Assembly: GCF_023634765.1 (NCBI RefSeq)
Contig: NZ_JAMLFX010000008.1
Span: 245,403 to 305,785 of the forward strand
From: Pseudomonas sp. AKS31
GTDB taxonomy: Bacteria; Pseudomonadota; Gammaproteobacteria; Pseudomonadales; Pseudomonadaceae
Reading direction: 5' to 3'
Length of the DNA: 60,383 bases
Shown here: in pieces, positions 34,161 to 42,873 of the stretch
Position numbering within the stretch: position 1 is the stretch's first letter
How the letters are laid out: every line of letters starts with the position of its first letter
Notes under the pieces: model-generated
Told to the model about the DNA's origin: nothing
The model's database searches: none
Seen by the model: only the letters and a program-made list of their open reading frames with translations
Made by a program: the position numbers and the translations under genes

Positions 34161-35464
34161 GCCGAAGCAACTACATCAAGCATCTAGCGCTGAGCATGGG
34201 CACCAAGCTGGCGATGATCGCCCTGCGTTTGCTGCGCAATGTGCTGCTGGCGCGGATTCTCGGACCCAGTGAGCGCGGGCTGTTTGCGTTGCTCAGCACC
34301 CTGCCGGACTTGATCAGCGCGGCGACCAGCGGCGGCTTGAATTCGGCGGTGGGTTATCAGGCTGCCAAGCAACGGCCGATGGGCTTGCTGCTCAGTCAGG
34401 TGTTGGTGTTCGGCTGTTTACTCGCAGCGTTGTTGACCTTGCTGGTGGTGGCGCTGGTGCGTGAGTTTGGCAGTGAACTGGATGTGACGATGCAGCTCGG
34501 TTTGCTTGCCTGGTTGTTGCTGCTGGCGGTGCCGCTGACCGTACTGAAAAGTGGCTTGCTAACGCTGCACAACGCCTCCGGTGGCGTGGTCGCGTTCAAC
34601 GCCTTGCGTCTGGTCGAGTCGTTGGCTCCGCTGTTGCTGTTTCTCGCATTGTTCTGGATGTGGCAAAGCGCCGCCCTCGAAGCGGCGCTGATCAGTTGGC
34701 TGGCCGGTATCAGTCTGGTGGTGCTGGTCGGTTGGGTCTGGCTCAAACGTGCGCAACCGTTACAGTTGCAATGGGACCGCGCCAGCCAGAAAGAACTGCT
34801 GCGCTACAGTGCGCGCAGTCATCCGGATTTGCTGTTCCAGCAAGTGATTCTGCGCTCGGATTACCTGTTTATCGGCGCCCTGCTCGGCAGTACCGCGCTC
34901 GGTCATTACGCGATGGCCAGTGCTGCCGCCGAACTGCTGCTGATCGTCCCGGAAGCGGTCACCACACCGCTGATGAAACGTCTGCTGCAGCAAGACGAAG
35001 GCATGGACAAGGTCACACCGCTGGCCCTGCGCCTGACCGCCACGGTGATGCTCGGCGCGTGCCTGACCATGGCGGTGATTGGCGAATGGCTGATCGTCAC
35101 CTTGTTTGGTGCGGTGTACCAACCGGCGTATCCGGCGCTGCTGGCATTGCTGCCGGGGCTGTTGGGCCTGTGCTACGCGAGTATCTTGCGCCTGGATCTG
35201 CTCGGCAAGAATCGTCCCGGCACGGTGTCGTTACTGATGGGCCTGGGTGCGCTGCTCAATCTGGCATTGAACCTGGTGATGATTCCCGCCTACGGCATCG
35301 TCGGCGCAGCGGCGGCGTCGTCGATTGCCTATCTGGCAGTGACTGTGGCGATGCTGGTGCTTTACTGCCGTTTGAGCGGCGTGCCGTTCTGGCAAACGCT
35401 GATCATCTTGCCCCGCGACTTCACGCCGATGTGGCTGATGTTGCAACGCCGGAAAACCGCATGA
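34157..35464 (+). CDS. Oligosaccharide flippase (Wzx-like)
   Basis: 435 residues from the ATG overlapping the deacetylase stop. About 12-14 membrane segments are visible, with the MOP-family start KHLALSMGTKLAMIALRLLR followed by NVLLARILGPSERGLFAL. It moves the lipid-linked repeat unit across the inner membrane. With the PCP, OPX and polymerase it completes a Wzx/Wzy-dependent pathway. The stop overlaps the next gene (ATGA). Confidence 0.9.
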   Translation: MSRSNYIKHLALSMGTKLAMIALRLLRNVLLARILGPSERGLFALLSTLPDLISAATSGGLNSAVGYQAAKQRPMGLLLSQVLVFGCLLAALLTLLVVALVREFGSELDVTMQLGLLAWLLLLAVPLTVLKSGLLTLHNASGGVVAFNALRLVESLAPLLLFLALFWMWQSAALEAALISWLAGISLVVLVGWVWLKRAQPLQLQWDRASQKELLRYSARSHPDLLFQQVILRSDYLFIGALLGSTALGHYAMASAAAELLLIVPEAVTTPLMKRLLQQDEGMDKVTPLALRLTATVMLGACLTMAVIGEWLIVTLFGAVYQPAYPALLALLPGLLGLCYASILRLDLLGKNRPGTVSLLMGLGALLNLALNLVMIPAYGIVGAAAASSIAYLAVTVAMLVLYCRLSGVPFWQTLIILPRDFTPMWLMLQRRKTA

Positions 35465-37383
35465 AAGGCCTGGCCATGCTGCTCGGTCTCGGCCTGTCGC
35501 TGGACGCCTTTGCCGCGTCCATGCGTTGGGGCGAGATCCGCGACGGCAGTCTGTATCTGCAAGCCGATCGCCCGGATACGGTGACTGTGCGCTGGACGCC
35601 GGCGTGGCAGGCCGATGCCAACGAAGAACATCTGTACCTGCTCGACGGTAAAGGCAAACTGGCGGGCGATCGGTTCATCACGGCCAGCGAAATTCGCGGC
35701 AGTCAGAGCTGGCCATTGCTGCCCGGCGCGAGCAGTTATCGGCTGGAAATTCCCGGCTACAGCTTTCGCAATTATCGCGTCGAACATGACGAGCGCACGG
35801 TCGCTTTATTCGCCCCGGCGAAAGTGCATTTCAGCGTCGACACCCGCAATGGCGACGAGTTGTATTTCAAGGTCGCGCCGAGTGAACACGCGGTGCTGGC
35901 CGGCAAGTTTCATGGCGGCGTCAGCGGCTTGCAGGCGCAGCGGGTCGGTGATGAGCAGCAACTGACGCTGGCGCTGAAACCCTATCGTGCCTATTGGCAG
36001 TTCGATCAGGTCGCCCTGCCGGTCAGCGAGCGCGAGCAAGTCTGGCGCTTGCGTCTGCAAGGCAGCGGCAAAGCGGCGTTCTGGCTGGATGGCACGGCCA
36101 ACCTGTTCGCACAGAGCCCGCAGCAACTGAAAGCGCTGCGTGAAGACGCCGGTCAGACGCATCTGGTCTTGCACGACAAAGTGCTCGGACGCACGCCGGA
36201 CCTAGGCATCGCCCTGCCCTACGTGATGCCGCCGCCCGCCAGTCATGCCGCGCTGGATGCGCTGAAACCGACGGCGGCGAGTTACTACAGTTTTGTCGAC
36301 GTGACGGCGAAGAATCCGCAGTTCGAAGATGCTTTCCGTCAGGTGTATCAGGAGCGTTTCGGCATCAGGCAGGACATCACCCTGCTGGCCGGCAGTCAGC
36401 GCCAGGCCGATCTGCGCGCCGATGTGCAAAGCAACGGTGGGCTTGATGCGTGGCTGGCCGGCACCCGCGCGCTCGGTGGCAAAGGCACGCACTACATCGG
36501 TTTTGCCGACGAGCCGAACCTCAACTACTCCAGTTACGCGCAGTATCAGGCGATTTTCGCCAGCATGGCCCGCCAGGTGCTCAGTGATCCGGAGAATGCC
36601 AAGGCTGGCGTACGCATTGCCATGCCGGCCAGTTCGCGACTGGCCAACGGGCCATTCGCCAATAACGCGGCGGACAAGCGCGGCATCGATTGGGCACGGC
36701 GTCTGCTCAGCGAATCGGGCGATCAGGTCGACGCGCTGGCGTGGCACGAATGGATGATCCGCGATTTGCTCGCCACCCGCGTGTATCGCGACAGCGTGCG
36801 GCGCGCGGCCGAGCTGGTCGGCTTCGACGATAAGGGTCAGCCACGCAAGGCCTTGCTGCTCGACCAGACCAACCTGTCCAGCGGGTCCAGCCTCAGCCCC
36901 TACGATCAGGAAACCCACTACGCTTCGCTGTGGTGGGCGTCGGTGGTGATCAACGCCTCGCAGGACGGTTTGCTGAGCATGCTCAACTGGTTCCAGGCGG
37001 CCGATGAACCGCAGTATCCCAAGGGCATGCTGCGCGTCTCGGCGGATGAGCAACGCTTCGAATTGAAACCGGTGGGCCTGGCCCAGCAATTCATCGCCCA
37101 GCACTGGCTGCATCAGGTGCTGTGGCTGGAGAACGACGCCTTTGAAGTCGATGTGCTGGCGATGGCCGGCGACGATCAGCGCGGCCTGCTTGGGGTAAAC
37201 AAAGGCAACCGGCTACAACATGTGGACCTGGCCGGTGCCAAGTGCCCGCTGAACAACGGCGCCCTGCGCTACTTCGGTGCCGACAACCGCAGCCGCGACG
37301 CGCCGTTTGCCTGCGAGAACGGGCGCGTGCGTTTCGAGCTGCCAGGGCAGACCCTCTTCTCCCTTAGCTGGAGCGCTTCATGA
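35461..37383 (+). CDS. Secreted glycoside-hydrolase-like protein of the polysaccharide operon
   Basis: 640 residues. The signal peptide is MKGLAMLLGLGLSLDAFAAS. Residues 20-240 look like beta-sandwich modules. From about 240 a TIM-barrel-like part shows YIGFADEPNLNYSSY near 340 and VDALAWHEWMIRDLLATRVY near 425, followed by LLLDQTN. Acidic residues on such strands recall clan GH-A enzymes, but a catalytic pair cannot be confirmed by reading. It is probably a periplasmic hydrolase or lyase that trims the polymer, as in many exopolysaccharide operons. Confidence 0.6.
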   Translation: MKGLAMLLGLGLSLDAFAASMRWGEIRDGSLYLQADRPDTVTVRWTPAWQADANEEHLYLLDGKGKLAGDRFITASEIRGSQSWPLLPGASSYRLEIPGYSFRNYRVEHDERTVALFAPAKVHFSVDTRNGDELYFKVAPSEHAVLAGKFHGGVSGLQAQRVGDEQQLTLALKPYRAYWQFDQVALPVSEREQVWRLRLQGSGKAAFWLDGTANLFAQSPQQLKALREDAGQTHLVLHDKVLGRTPDLGIALPYVMPPPASHAALDALKPTAASYYSFVDVTAKNPQFEDAFRQVYQERFGIRQDITLLAGSQRQADLRADVQSNGGLDAWLAGTRALGGKGTHYIGFADEPNLNYSSYAQYQAIFASMARQVLSDPENAKAGVRIAMPASSRLANGPFANNAADKRGIDWARRLLSESGDQVDALAWHEWMIRDLLATRVYRDSVRRAAELVGFDDKGQPRKALLLDQTNLSSGSSLSPYDQETHYASLWWASVVINASQDGLLSMLNWFQAADEPQYPKGMLRVSADEQRFELKPVGLAQQFIAQHWLHQVLWLENDAFEVDVLAMAGDDQRGLLGVNKGNRLQHVDLAGAKCPLNNGALRYFGADNRSRDAPFACENGRVRFELPGQTLFSLSWSAS

Positions 37384-37451
37384 ACCGTCCGTTGATGTTC
37401 AGCCGCGCAGGCCTGTGGCCGCACGATGCCTCGTCATCAGGAGTGAACACC

Positions 37452-38141
37452 ATGAATATGCTCAACAAACTGACTGGACACCTGCGGCAGAAAGGACTCA
37501 CTGCCACCGTCAAGAAGGCATGGAAGCACTACATCTTTTCCCATCAGGAACTGCTGTGGATGGAGCGCGACCTCGTCAGCCCGGTGCCGCCGCACAACCT
37601 CAAACCCTACCCGCCGCTGCGGGTGGTGAAGATCACCGCGGACAACGCCAGCGCCTTCGCCCGCTACTTCGGCGACCGCGTCGGCACCATGGCCGAACTC
37701 GCCAACGAAGGCCACACCGGGCACATGCACCTGGACGATCAGGGCGACACGGTGGCGTTTATCTGGGGCAGTTCGCGGGACTATTTCGACAGGCACTATT
37801 ACGGCTGCCTGTTCCCGGTGAAACCCGGCGAGTTCTTCGAGTTCGGCGGCGAATTGACCCGCGCCTATTGGGGCACCGAACTGTCGGTGGATCTGCAACT
37901 GGAGCTGTGGAAAGCCATGGCTGCGCAAGGCTGCGACAAGGTTGTCGACGTCTGCGAGTTCCACAATATCCCGGCGCTCAAACTGCACCTGCGCATGGGC
38001 TACACCGAGCAAAACCGAATCATGAATGTGTACACCCTGTTCGGTCGCTGGCGTTTCTATCGCGAAAGCCGTTACAGCGGTTCGCGTCTGGAAGCGCTGC
38101 GCAAACCTTCCCGTCCACCCGTAACAGCAACGGCGACCTGA
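37452..38141 (+). CDS. GNAT-family N-acetyltransferase, paralogue 1
   Basis: 229 residues from ATG 37452, with CAGGAG upstream. An earlier ATG at 37380 overlaps the previous gene, but its extra 24 residues are absent from the paralogue at 40208. Conserved blocks include LLWMERDLVSPVPPH, FGDRVGTMAELANEGHTGHM, DRHYYGCLFPVKPGEFFEFG and CDKVVDVCEFHNIPALKLHL followed by RMGY. The last resembles the acetyl-CoA-binding end of GNAT folds. It probably acylates a sugar of the polysaccharide. Confidence 0.8.
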   Translation: MNMLNKLTGHLRQKGLTATVKKAWKHYIFSHQELLWMERDLVSPVPPHNLKPYPPLRVVKITADNASAFARYFGDRVGTMAELANEGHTGHMHLDDQGDTVAFIWGSSRDYFDRHYYGCLFPVKPGEFFEFGGELTRAYWGTELSVDLQLELWKAMAAQGCDKVVDVCEFHNIPALKLHLRMGYTEQNRIMNVYTLFGRWRFYRESRYSGSRLEALRKPSRPPVTATAT

Positions 38142-38145
38142 GCCT

Positions 38146-39330
38146 ATGGTGACGCGATTTGAATGGCGCACTTCATTGTGCGCCGCCAATTTCCCGGAAG
38201 CAGCCTATGAAACGCTGCGCCTGCGGGTGACGGATCACACGCCGTTCAACCACCTTGGTTGGTTGTGCGCGGCCGAGCAGGCCCTTGGCGAGAGTGAGCA
38301 TTTGCACATCCTGCTGGGGTGGGAGGCGGACGAATTGCGTCTGTGCCTGCCATTGGTGGCGAGTCACGAGCGCTTTGCCGGCGTGCCCTTTCGGGTTTTG
38401 CATCACTTGGGTTATCCGCTGGCGGATCGCTTGGCGCTGTTGTCTTTGCTTGGTGGCGAAGACATGCGCAAAGCCTTGCTACTGATTCGTCAACGAGTAC
38501 CCCATGCGCTGCTGCAACTCAATGAATTGTCCGAACCTGCCGGTGAAGAAAGCACGCTGACCGAATGGATGGCGCGCAGCTCCACCGGTGAGCGACGCTT
38601 GAGTTGTCGGGTGCCGGTGCATCTGATCAGCGAGGCGGATCATCAGGAAGTCTCCGGCGATCCGCGTTACAAGCTGCGCCGGGCGCGCAAACGGATTGCC
38701 GCGTGCGGTGCCGAAGTGCGGCGGATCATTCCCGATGCGTTGAGCATGGGGCCGCTGCTGCAGGTCATCAGCGAAGTCGAAGCGGTGAGTTGGAAAGGTG
38801 ATGAAGGTGTGGGGATTTTCGCCGGCGAACGCAGTCGCCAGTTGATCGAACGTGCCTTCACTGCTCTCGCCGGCCAAGGCCTGGTGCGGGTGGTGACGCT
38901 GGAACTGAACGGCCGCTGCATCAGCTATCGCCTCGGCCTGCTCGAACAGGGTCGGCTCTACGATTACAACCTCGCGTTCCTGCCGCAATACGCCGATCTG
39001 GGCAGCGGCCGGGTGTTGCTGGAGGAATGGATTCGCTGGGGCCTGGACGACAACTGGCGCTGGATCGATGCCTCGCGGGTCAGTCTGGAAAACTCCAGCC
39101 ATCAACTGCACGAACGCATGACCGGACAACTGGAGCACTGGCGCTGGAGTTTTTATTCCTGGCGCCCGAGTGGCCTCCTCCTCGGTCTGGGTTTGCGTCT
39201 GTGGCATCGACTCAAACCGCATGTGCAAGCATGGCGGGCACGACGTGCCGAGCCAGCGAAACCACCACTGAAACCTGTCGCGATCACCACGGAGGGCGAA
39301 CATGCCTCGCCAAGTCATAGTCAACGCTGA
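38146..39330 (+). CDS. CelD/BcsL-like GNAT acetyltransferase
   Basis: 394 residues. It has the double-GNAT layout of the Acetyltransf_6 group: TPFNHLGWLCAAEQALGESE near 30, YKLRRARKRIAACGAEVRRI near 178, EVEAVSWKGDEGVGIFAG near 215, and LGLLEQGRLYDYNLAFLPQYADLGSG near 265-290. Members are found in cellulose and exopolysaccharide clusters and are thought to acetylate polymer precursors. It follows paralogue 1 by four bases and overlaps the deacetylase-like gene by 29. Confidence 0.82.
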   Translation: MVTRFEWRTSLCAANFPEAAYETLRLRVTDHTPFNHLGWLCAAEQALGESEHLHILLGWEADELRLCLPLVASHERFAGVPFRVLHHLGYPLADRLALLSLLGGEDMRKALLLIRQRVPHALLQLNELSEPAGEESTLTEWMARSSTGERRLSCRVPVHLISEADHQEVSGDPRYKLRRARKRIAACGAEVRRIIPDALSMGPLLQVISEVEAVSWKGDEGVGIFAGERSRQLIERAFTALAGQGLVRVVTLELNGRCISYRLGLLEQGRLYDYNLAFLPQYADLGSGRVLLEEWIRWGLDDNWRWIDASRVSLENSSHQLHERMTGQLEHWRWSFYSWRPSGLLLGLGLRLWHRLKPHVQAWRARRAEPAKPPLKPVAITTEGEHASPSHSQR

Positions 39331-40093
39331 CGATTTCGGCCTCAGCCCGAACGAAAATTCGGTGATCTTCGCCGCGTTTCAGGCTGGGGTCATCAGTTCT
39401 GCCACGGCGATGGCCAACATGCCGGCGTTTGAAGCGGCGTGTGCCATGGCGCGGCATGCGACCCTGCAAGGCCGGGTGGGCCTGCACTTCAACCTGACTT
39501 ACGGACGACCGCTGAGCCAGGCAATTCTGGCCCGCCGTACTTTCTGCGATGACTTCGGCGTGTTCGACCTCAGCCTGCCGCGCCACAGTTTCTGGCTGGG
39601 CCGCGAGGATCGCGAGGCGGTGCGCGAAGAGTTGCAGGCGCAGTGGCAGCGCTGCGTCGATCACGGCCTGCGTCCCAGCCACATCGATTCGCATCAGCAC
39701 GTGCACAACATCTGGCCGATCGGCGAGATCGTCGCGCGATTTGCCGCGCATCAAGGGGTGCCGATTCGGTTGGCGCGCAATCTGGGGCAAAACCTCAATC
39801 TGCCCAAGCGTGTGTTCAAGGGTTTGCTCAATTGGCGTTTGCAGCGTCTGGCGGGGGTTACCGCTGACTATGTGTGCACGCCGATCGACCTGCGCAACGA
39901 CAGCGCGCCGACCGACGGCGTGCTGGAAATCGTCGCCCACCCGACGCAACTCGGCGCCGACTTTGGTGACGCCTATCTCAATCCGGATGAGTCCCTGAGC
40001 CGCGTACTAGAGCAGCGGCTGATGGGCATCGCTCGGGTTTCATACGCTGATCTGAACAAGGATTTTCTACGCGGTGCCACGGCGCTCGATTGA
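39302..40093 (+). CDS. ChbG/HpnK family (YdjC-like) carbohydrate deacetylase
   Basis: 263 residues with VIVNADDFGLSPNEN at the N terminus (metal-binding DD), GLHFNLTYGRPLS near 60 and HIDSHQHVHNIWPIG near 128 (metal-binding histidines). The family hydrolyses acetyl groups from acetylated sugars. It is the second deacetylase of the operon and unrelated to the NodB-type one, so the polymer's acylation pattern seems heavily edited. Confidence 0.88.
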   Translation: MPRQVIVNADDFGLSPNENSVIFAAFQAGVISSATAMANMPAFEAACAMARHATLQGRVGLHFNLTYGRPLSQAILARRTFCDDFGVFDLSLPRHSFWLGREDREAVREELQAQWQRCVDHGLRPSHIDSHQHVHNIWPIGEIVARFAAHQGVPIRLARNLGQNLNLPKRVFKGLLNWRLQRLAGVTADYVCTPIDLRNDSAPTDGVLEIVAHPTQLGADFGDAYLNPDESLSRVLEQRLMGIARVSYADLNKDFLRGATALD

Positions 40094-40207
40094 CTTACAT
40101 ACCTTGCAATACTTTCCAAGATGGCACTTTGAAATGAATTGGCAAGGCTGATCTATACCCACAAAAGCACCATCCACAACACCCGGGCTTCGGCCACGGA
40201 GGGCAGT

Positions 40208-40900
40208 ATGAGCATCATCGAAAAACTACAAGAACGCATCCGGCAAAAAGGCCTCGGCCGCACCTTCGGCACGTTGTGGAAACGCTACGTGTTCTTCCAC
40301 TGGGAGCTGCTGTGGATGGAGCGCGACCTGGTCAGCCCGGTGCCGCCGCACAAGCTGCGGCCTTACGACGGATTGCGCAAAGTCGACATCACGCCGGAGA
40401 ACGCCATTGCCTTCGCCAAGCATTTTGGTGACCGCGTGGGCACCATGGCGGAACTAGCCGCCGAGGGTCACACCGGGCACATGTACCTCGATGCTGACGG
40501 GCATGCGGTCGGGTTTATCTGGGGCAGCATTCGTGACTATCACGACCGCCACTATTACGGCTGCACCTTCCCGGTCAATCCCGGTGAGTTCTTTGAGTTT
40601 GGCGGTGAGATGACCCGCGCTTATTTCGGCAGCAGCCTGTCCGTGGATGTGCAGGTGGCGCTGTGGGAAGCCATGGCAGCGCAGGGCTGCGACAAGGTGG
40701 TGGACGTGTGCGAGACGCACAATATTCCGGCGCTGAAGCTGCATATCCGCATGGGTTATCACGAGCAGGGGCGTGTGATGCACGTGTACTGCCTGTTTGG
40801 ACGCTGGAAGTTCTTCCGGGAAACACGGTATGAGGGGTCGCGGCTGGAACCGTTGCGCAAACCGGGGCGGCCGGTGGTGAGTGCGGCGGCGCAGGCTTGA
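40208..40900 (+). CDS. GNAT-family N-acetyltransferase, paralogue 2
   Basis: 230 residues, aligning along its whole length with the gene at 37452 by eye (LLWMERDLVSPVPPH, FGDRVGTMAELAAEGHTGHM, CDKVVDVCETHNIPALKLHI followed by RMGY). ATG 40208 with GAGGGCAGT upstream. It lies 114 bases after the ChbG-like gene and closes the polysaccharide operon. It is a diverged duplicate that may use a different sugar or acyl donor. Confidence 0.8.
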   Translation: MSIIEKLQERIRQKGLGRTFGTLWKRYVFFHWELLWMERDLVSPVPPHKLRPYDGLRKVDITPENAIAFAKHFGDRVGTMAELAAEGHTGHMYLDADGHAVGFIWGSIRDYHDRHYYGCTFPVNPGEFFEFGGEMTRAYFGSSLSVDVQVALWEAMAAQGCDKVVDVCETHNIPALKLHIRMGYHEQGRVMHVYCLFGRWKFFRETRYEGSRLEPLRKPGRPVVSAAAQA

Positions 40901-40929
40901 TCCAGTTCTGAAATGTGTGGCGTGTTTAA

Positions 40930-41033
40930 GGCCGCCATCGCTGGCAAGCCAGCTCCCACAGGGTTTTGCGGTGTACCGCTTATTTGTGTACTACACAAAA
41001 TCCTGTGGGAGCTGGCTTGCCAGCGATGAGGCC
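40930..41033. repeat. Pseudomonas REP-like inverted pair, family 2
   Basis: CATCGCTGGCAAGCCAGCTC and its inverted copy (GAGCTGGCTTGCCAGCGATG) are separated by about 35 bases. It lies between the converging acetyltransferase and methyltransferase genes and may help end both transcripts. Confidence 0.9.
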
Positions 41034-41053
41034 AGTGGCAGCAACGATAAATA

Positions 41054-41851
41054 TCAGGCCTTGGTGGCGATGAGGGTAAAACACATCGGCATCTGCGCCT
41101 CTCGATTCAGATACCGGTCATACACCTCTTCCCGGTTCGAATGCGCATACTCCTTGAAGTGCGCAATATTCAGCCCTGCCCCGATCGCACCACTGAAAAT
41201 CGCCCCCAGCGTATGCACAAACCAATACGACTTCGCCGCCGGCTGCTCAACCTTGCCGACATAGACAATCGGCTCTTCCTGCACAAACGGCTCAGCGCGG
41301 AAGTAGGAACTGGCGAGGCGATACGGATCTTCCGCATCCGGGTCGACCATTTCCAGGAACGGATGGGTTTCGTAGATCACCAGTTTGCCGCCCGGTTTCA
41401 GCGTCGAGGCGACGTGGCGGAAAAACTCGCCGATGTCCGGCATCCAGTTCAAAACACCAATGGTGATCAGCGCCACATCGAAGCGGTTCTGCAAGGACGC
41501 CGGCAAATGATGGATATCGCTTTCGATGAACTCGGCGTTGTGCGGTGAACGCTGGTTCAGCTCACGCGCCTGATCGAGAAACGCCGTCGATTGATCGACA
41601 CCGACCACGCTTCTGGCACCGAGCGCAAACAGAGAGAGACTCTCACGGCCGTTGTTGCAGCCCAGTTGAATCACATCCTTACCGTCGACCTCCAGCAACC
41701 CGCTCAGGGTCTCATCAAGACAAGAGAAATCCGCCTGCGCGACCTCGCCGAGCAAGGCCTGCCAGTCAGGCGAATCCTGATGATGGCGGGCGGAATCGTT
41801 CCACGCCTGTCGATTGCTTTCGATGGCGGTTTTATTGTTGGGCACTTCCAT
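41054..41851 (-). CDS. Class I SAM-dependent methyltransferase
   Basis: 265 residues. Motif I is VIQLGCNNGRESLSLFALGA near 60 (glycine-rich SAM loop), motif II VVGVDQSTAFLDQA near 82, and a later strand is FDVALITIGVLNWM near 128. The C-terminal half contains GGKLVIYETHPFLEM. Such enzymes methylate small molecules. There is no operon partner, and the substrate cannot be told. Confidence 0.87.
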   Translation of the reverse strand: MEVPNNKTAIESNRQAWNDSARHHQDSPDWQALLGEVAQADFSCLDETLSGLLEVDGKDVIQLGCNNGRESLSLFALGARSVVGVDQSTAFLDQARELNQRSPHNAEFIESDIHHLPASLQNRFDVALITIGVLNWMPDIGEFFRHVASTLKPGGKLVIYETHPFLEMVDPDAEDPYRLASSYFRAEPFVQEEPIVYVGKVEQPAAKSYWFVHTLGAIFSGAIGAGLNIAHFKEYAHSNREEVYDRYLNREAQMPMCFTLIATKA

Positions 41852-41941
41852 GGCGCACTCCGGACGATGCTCGTGATTGAGCGGATCCGAGTCTAGATCA
41901 GCTCTTCAATTGCGGTTGTTGCAAACTTGTAAGCCAATTCG

Positions 41942-42026
41942 TGTAGGAGCTACCGCAGGCTGCGATCTTTTGATCTTGTTTTTAAAGACCAAGATCAAAA
42001 GATCGCAGCCTGCGGTAGCTCCTACA
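41942..42026. repeat. Pseudomonas intergenic palindrome, family 1
   Basis: TGTAGGAGCTACCGCAGGCT and its inverted copy, centre ATCTTTTGATCTT. It directly precedes the HigB-like relic at 42040 and may mark where that gene was cut. Confidence 0.9.
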
Positions 42027-42039
42027 TATCTGAGTGTTC

Positions 42040-42168
42040 ATGCCTACAAGTGTCGGCAAATTATCAAAACAGATAGAGGACACGGCTGACTATTCAACTC
42101 TGCTCACATGGATATCCTCACAAAGCGCAGACATCCGACGCGCACAAAAAATGGCTAAGGAGGTTTAA
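42040..42168 (+). pseudogene. Relic of a HigB/RelE-type toxin (C-terminal end)
   Basis: A 42-codon frame ends TAA two bases before the antitoxin-like gene. Its last part, SSQSADIRRAQKMAKEV, resembles the conserved C-terminal end of Gp49-like HigB toxins (KS-Q--DI-RA--LA). The catalytic N-terminal two thirds are missing, and a family 1 palindrome lies 13 bases upstream. The ribosome site of the next gene (AAGGAGG) sits inside it, as in intact modules. Probably non-functional. Confidence 0.5.
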
Positions 42169-42170
42169 CC

Positions 42171-42371
42171 ATGAGCCAGACGTTAACGATTTTCGACGTG
42201 GCAGCATTGCTGGACAGTGACGAAGCCATCAGCGAATACCTGTCCCAGGTTCTTGCAGACGGGGATAACGAAGAGTTTCTTCGCGCAATCGGCTATGTGC
42301 TCAAGGCCTGTGCACAACCGGGGCATGCGTGTGATCAATCATCCGGTTGTTTGAATGTCGGGCAGCTATAG
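42171..42371 (+). CDS. Truncated HigA-type addiction-module antitoxin
   Basis: 66 residues with a strong ribosome site (AAGGAGG). FDVAALLDSDEAISEYLSQV and DNEEFLRAIGYVLKA match the N terminus of the 'putative addiction module antidote' family, which normally runs to about 95-100 residues with a helix-turn-helix. Here the match breaks after residue 47 and an unrelated cysteine-containing tail (ACAQPGHACDQSSG) follows. DNA binding is therefore probably lost. With the toxin relic before it, the module looks dead. Confidence 0.6.
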   Translation: MSQTLTIFDVAALLDSDEAISEYLSQVLADGDNEEFLRAIGYVLKACAQPGHACDQSSGCLNVGQL

Positions 42372-42410
42372 TTAATAGCCTTGGGGAAAACCGCACTCGC
42401 AGGTGCCGCC

Positions 42411-42758
42411 ATGCTAATGCTCGATCGGCTGTTGTTGACCGGCTGTCTGCTCGCTGCCACACAGGCGCAAGCGCTGGACAGCAATTTCAATTATTACGGG
42501 CCGAACCAGCCCTTCGCCCACCCTGCCCCGTATTCACTGAGTTCCACACCGCCCAAGCCTTACGACGATACGGCGCCGCAGGATTTTGTGGTGCTTCCGG
42601 GTGACCATGAATTCTACGATTCGCAGTTGCCGACCGTGGCGGATGCGACGGTGCGGGTGTTTATCCGCACGTACGATGCCGAGCGTGGGATTTATGTGAA
42701 TGACGAGGTGCTGGATCCGAGTTGTGTGCTGGAGTGTTTGAGCCGGCAACAACACTGA
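42411..42758 (+). CDS. Small exported hypothetical protein
   Basis: 115 residues from ATG 42411. The signal peptide is MLMLDRLLLTGCLLAATQAQ, cleaved near ALD. The mature part is rich in proline and aromatics (SNFNYYGPNQPFAHPAPYSL), with two late cysteines (DPSCVLECL). Family not recognised; it is probably periplasmic. A family 1 palindrome after the stop may terminate it. Confidence 0.65.
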   Translation: MLMLDRLLLTGCLLAATQAQALDSNFNYYGPNQPFAHPAPYSLSSTPPKPYDDTAPQDFVVLPGDHEFYDSQLPTVADATVRVFIRTYDAERGIYVNDEVLDPSCVLECLSRQQH

Positions 42759-42773
42759 ATACCGAACGCCTAC

Positions 42774-42856
42774 TGTAGGAGCTGCCGCAGGCTGCGATCT
42801 TTTGATCTTGATCTTAAAACAAGATCAAAAGATCGCAGCCTGCGGCAGCTCCTACA
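42774..42856. repeat. Pseudomonas intergenic palindrome, family 1
   Basis: TGTAGGAGCTGCCGCAGGCT and its inverted copy; nearly perfect arms of about 37 bases. It lies between converging genes (42411 + and 42874 -), a position suited to a shared terminator. Confidence 0.9.
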
Positions 42857-42873
42857 TTTATTGTGTACGGCCG

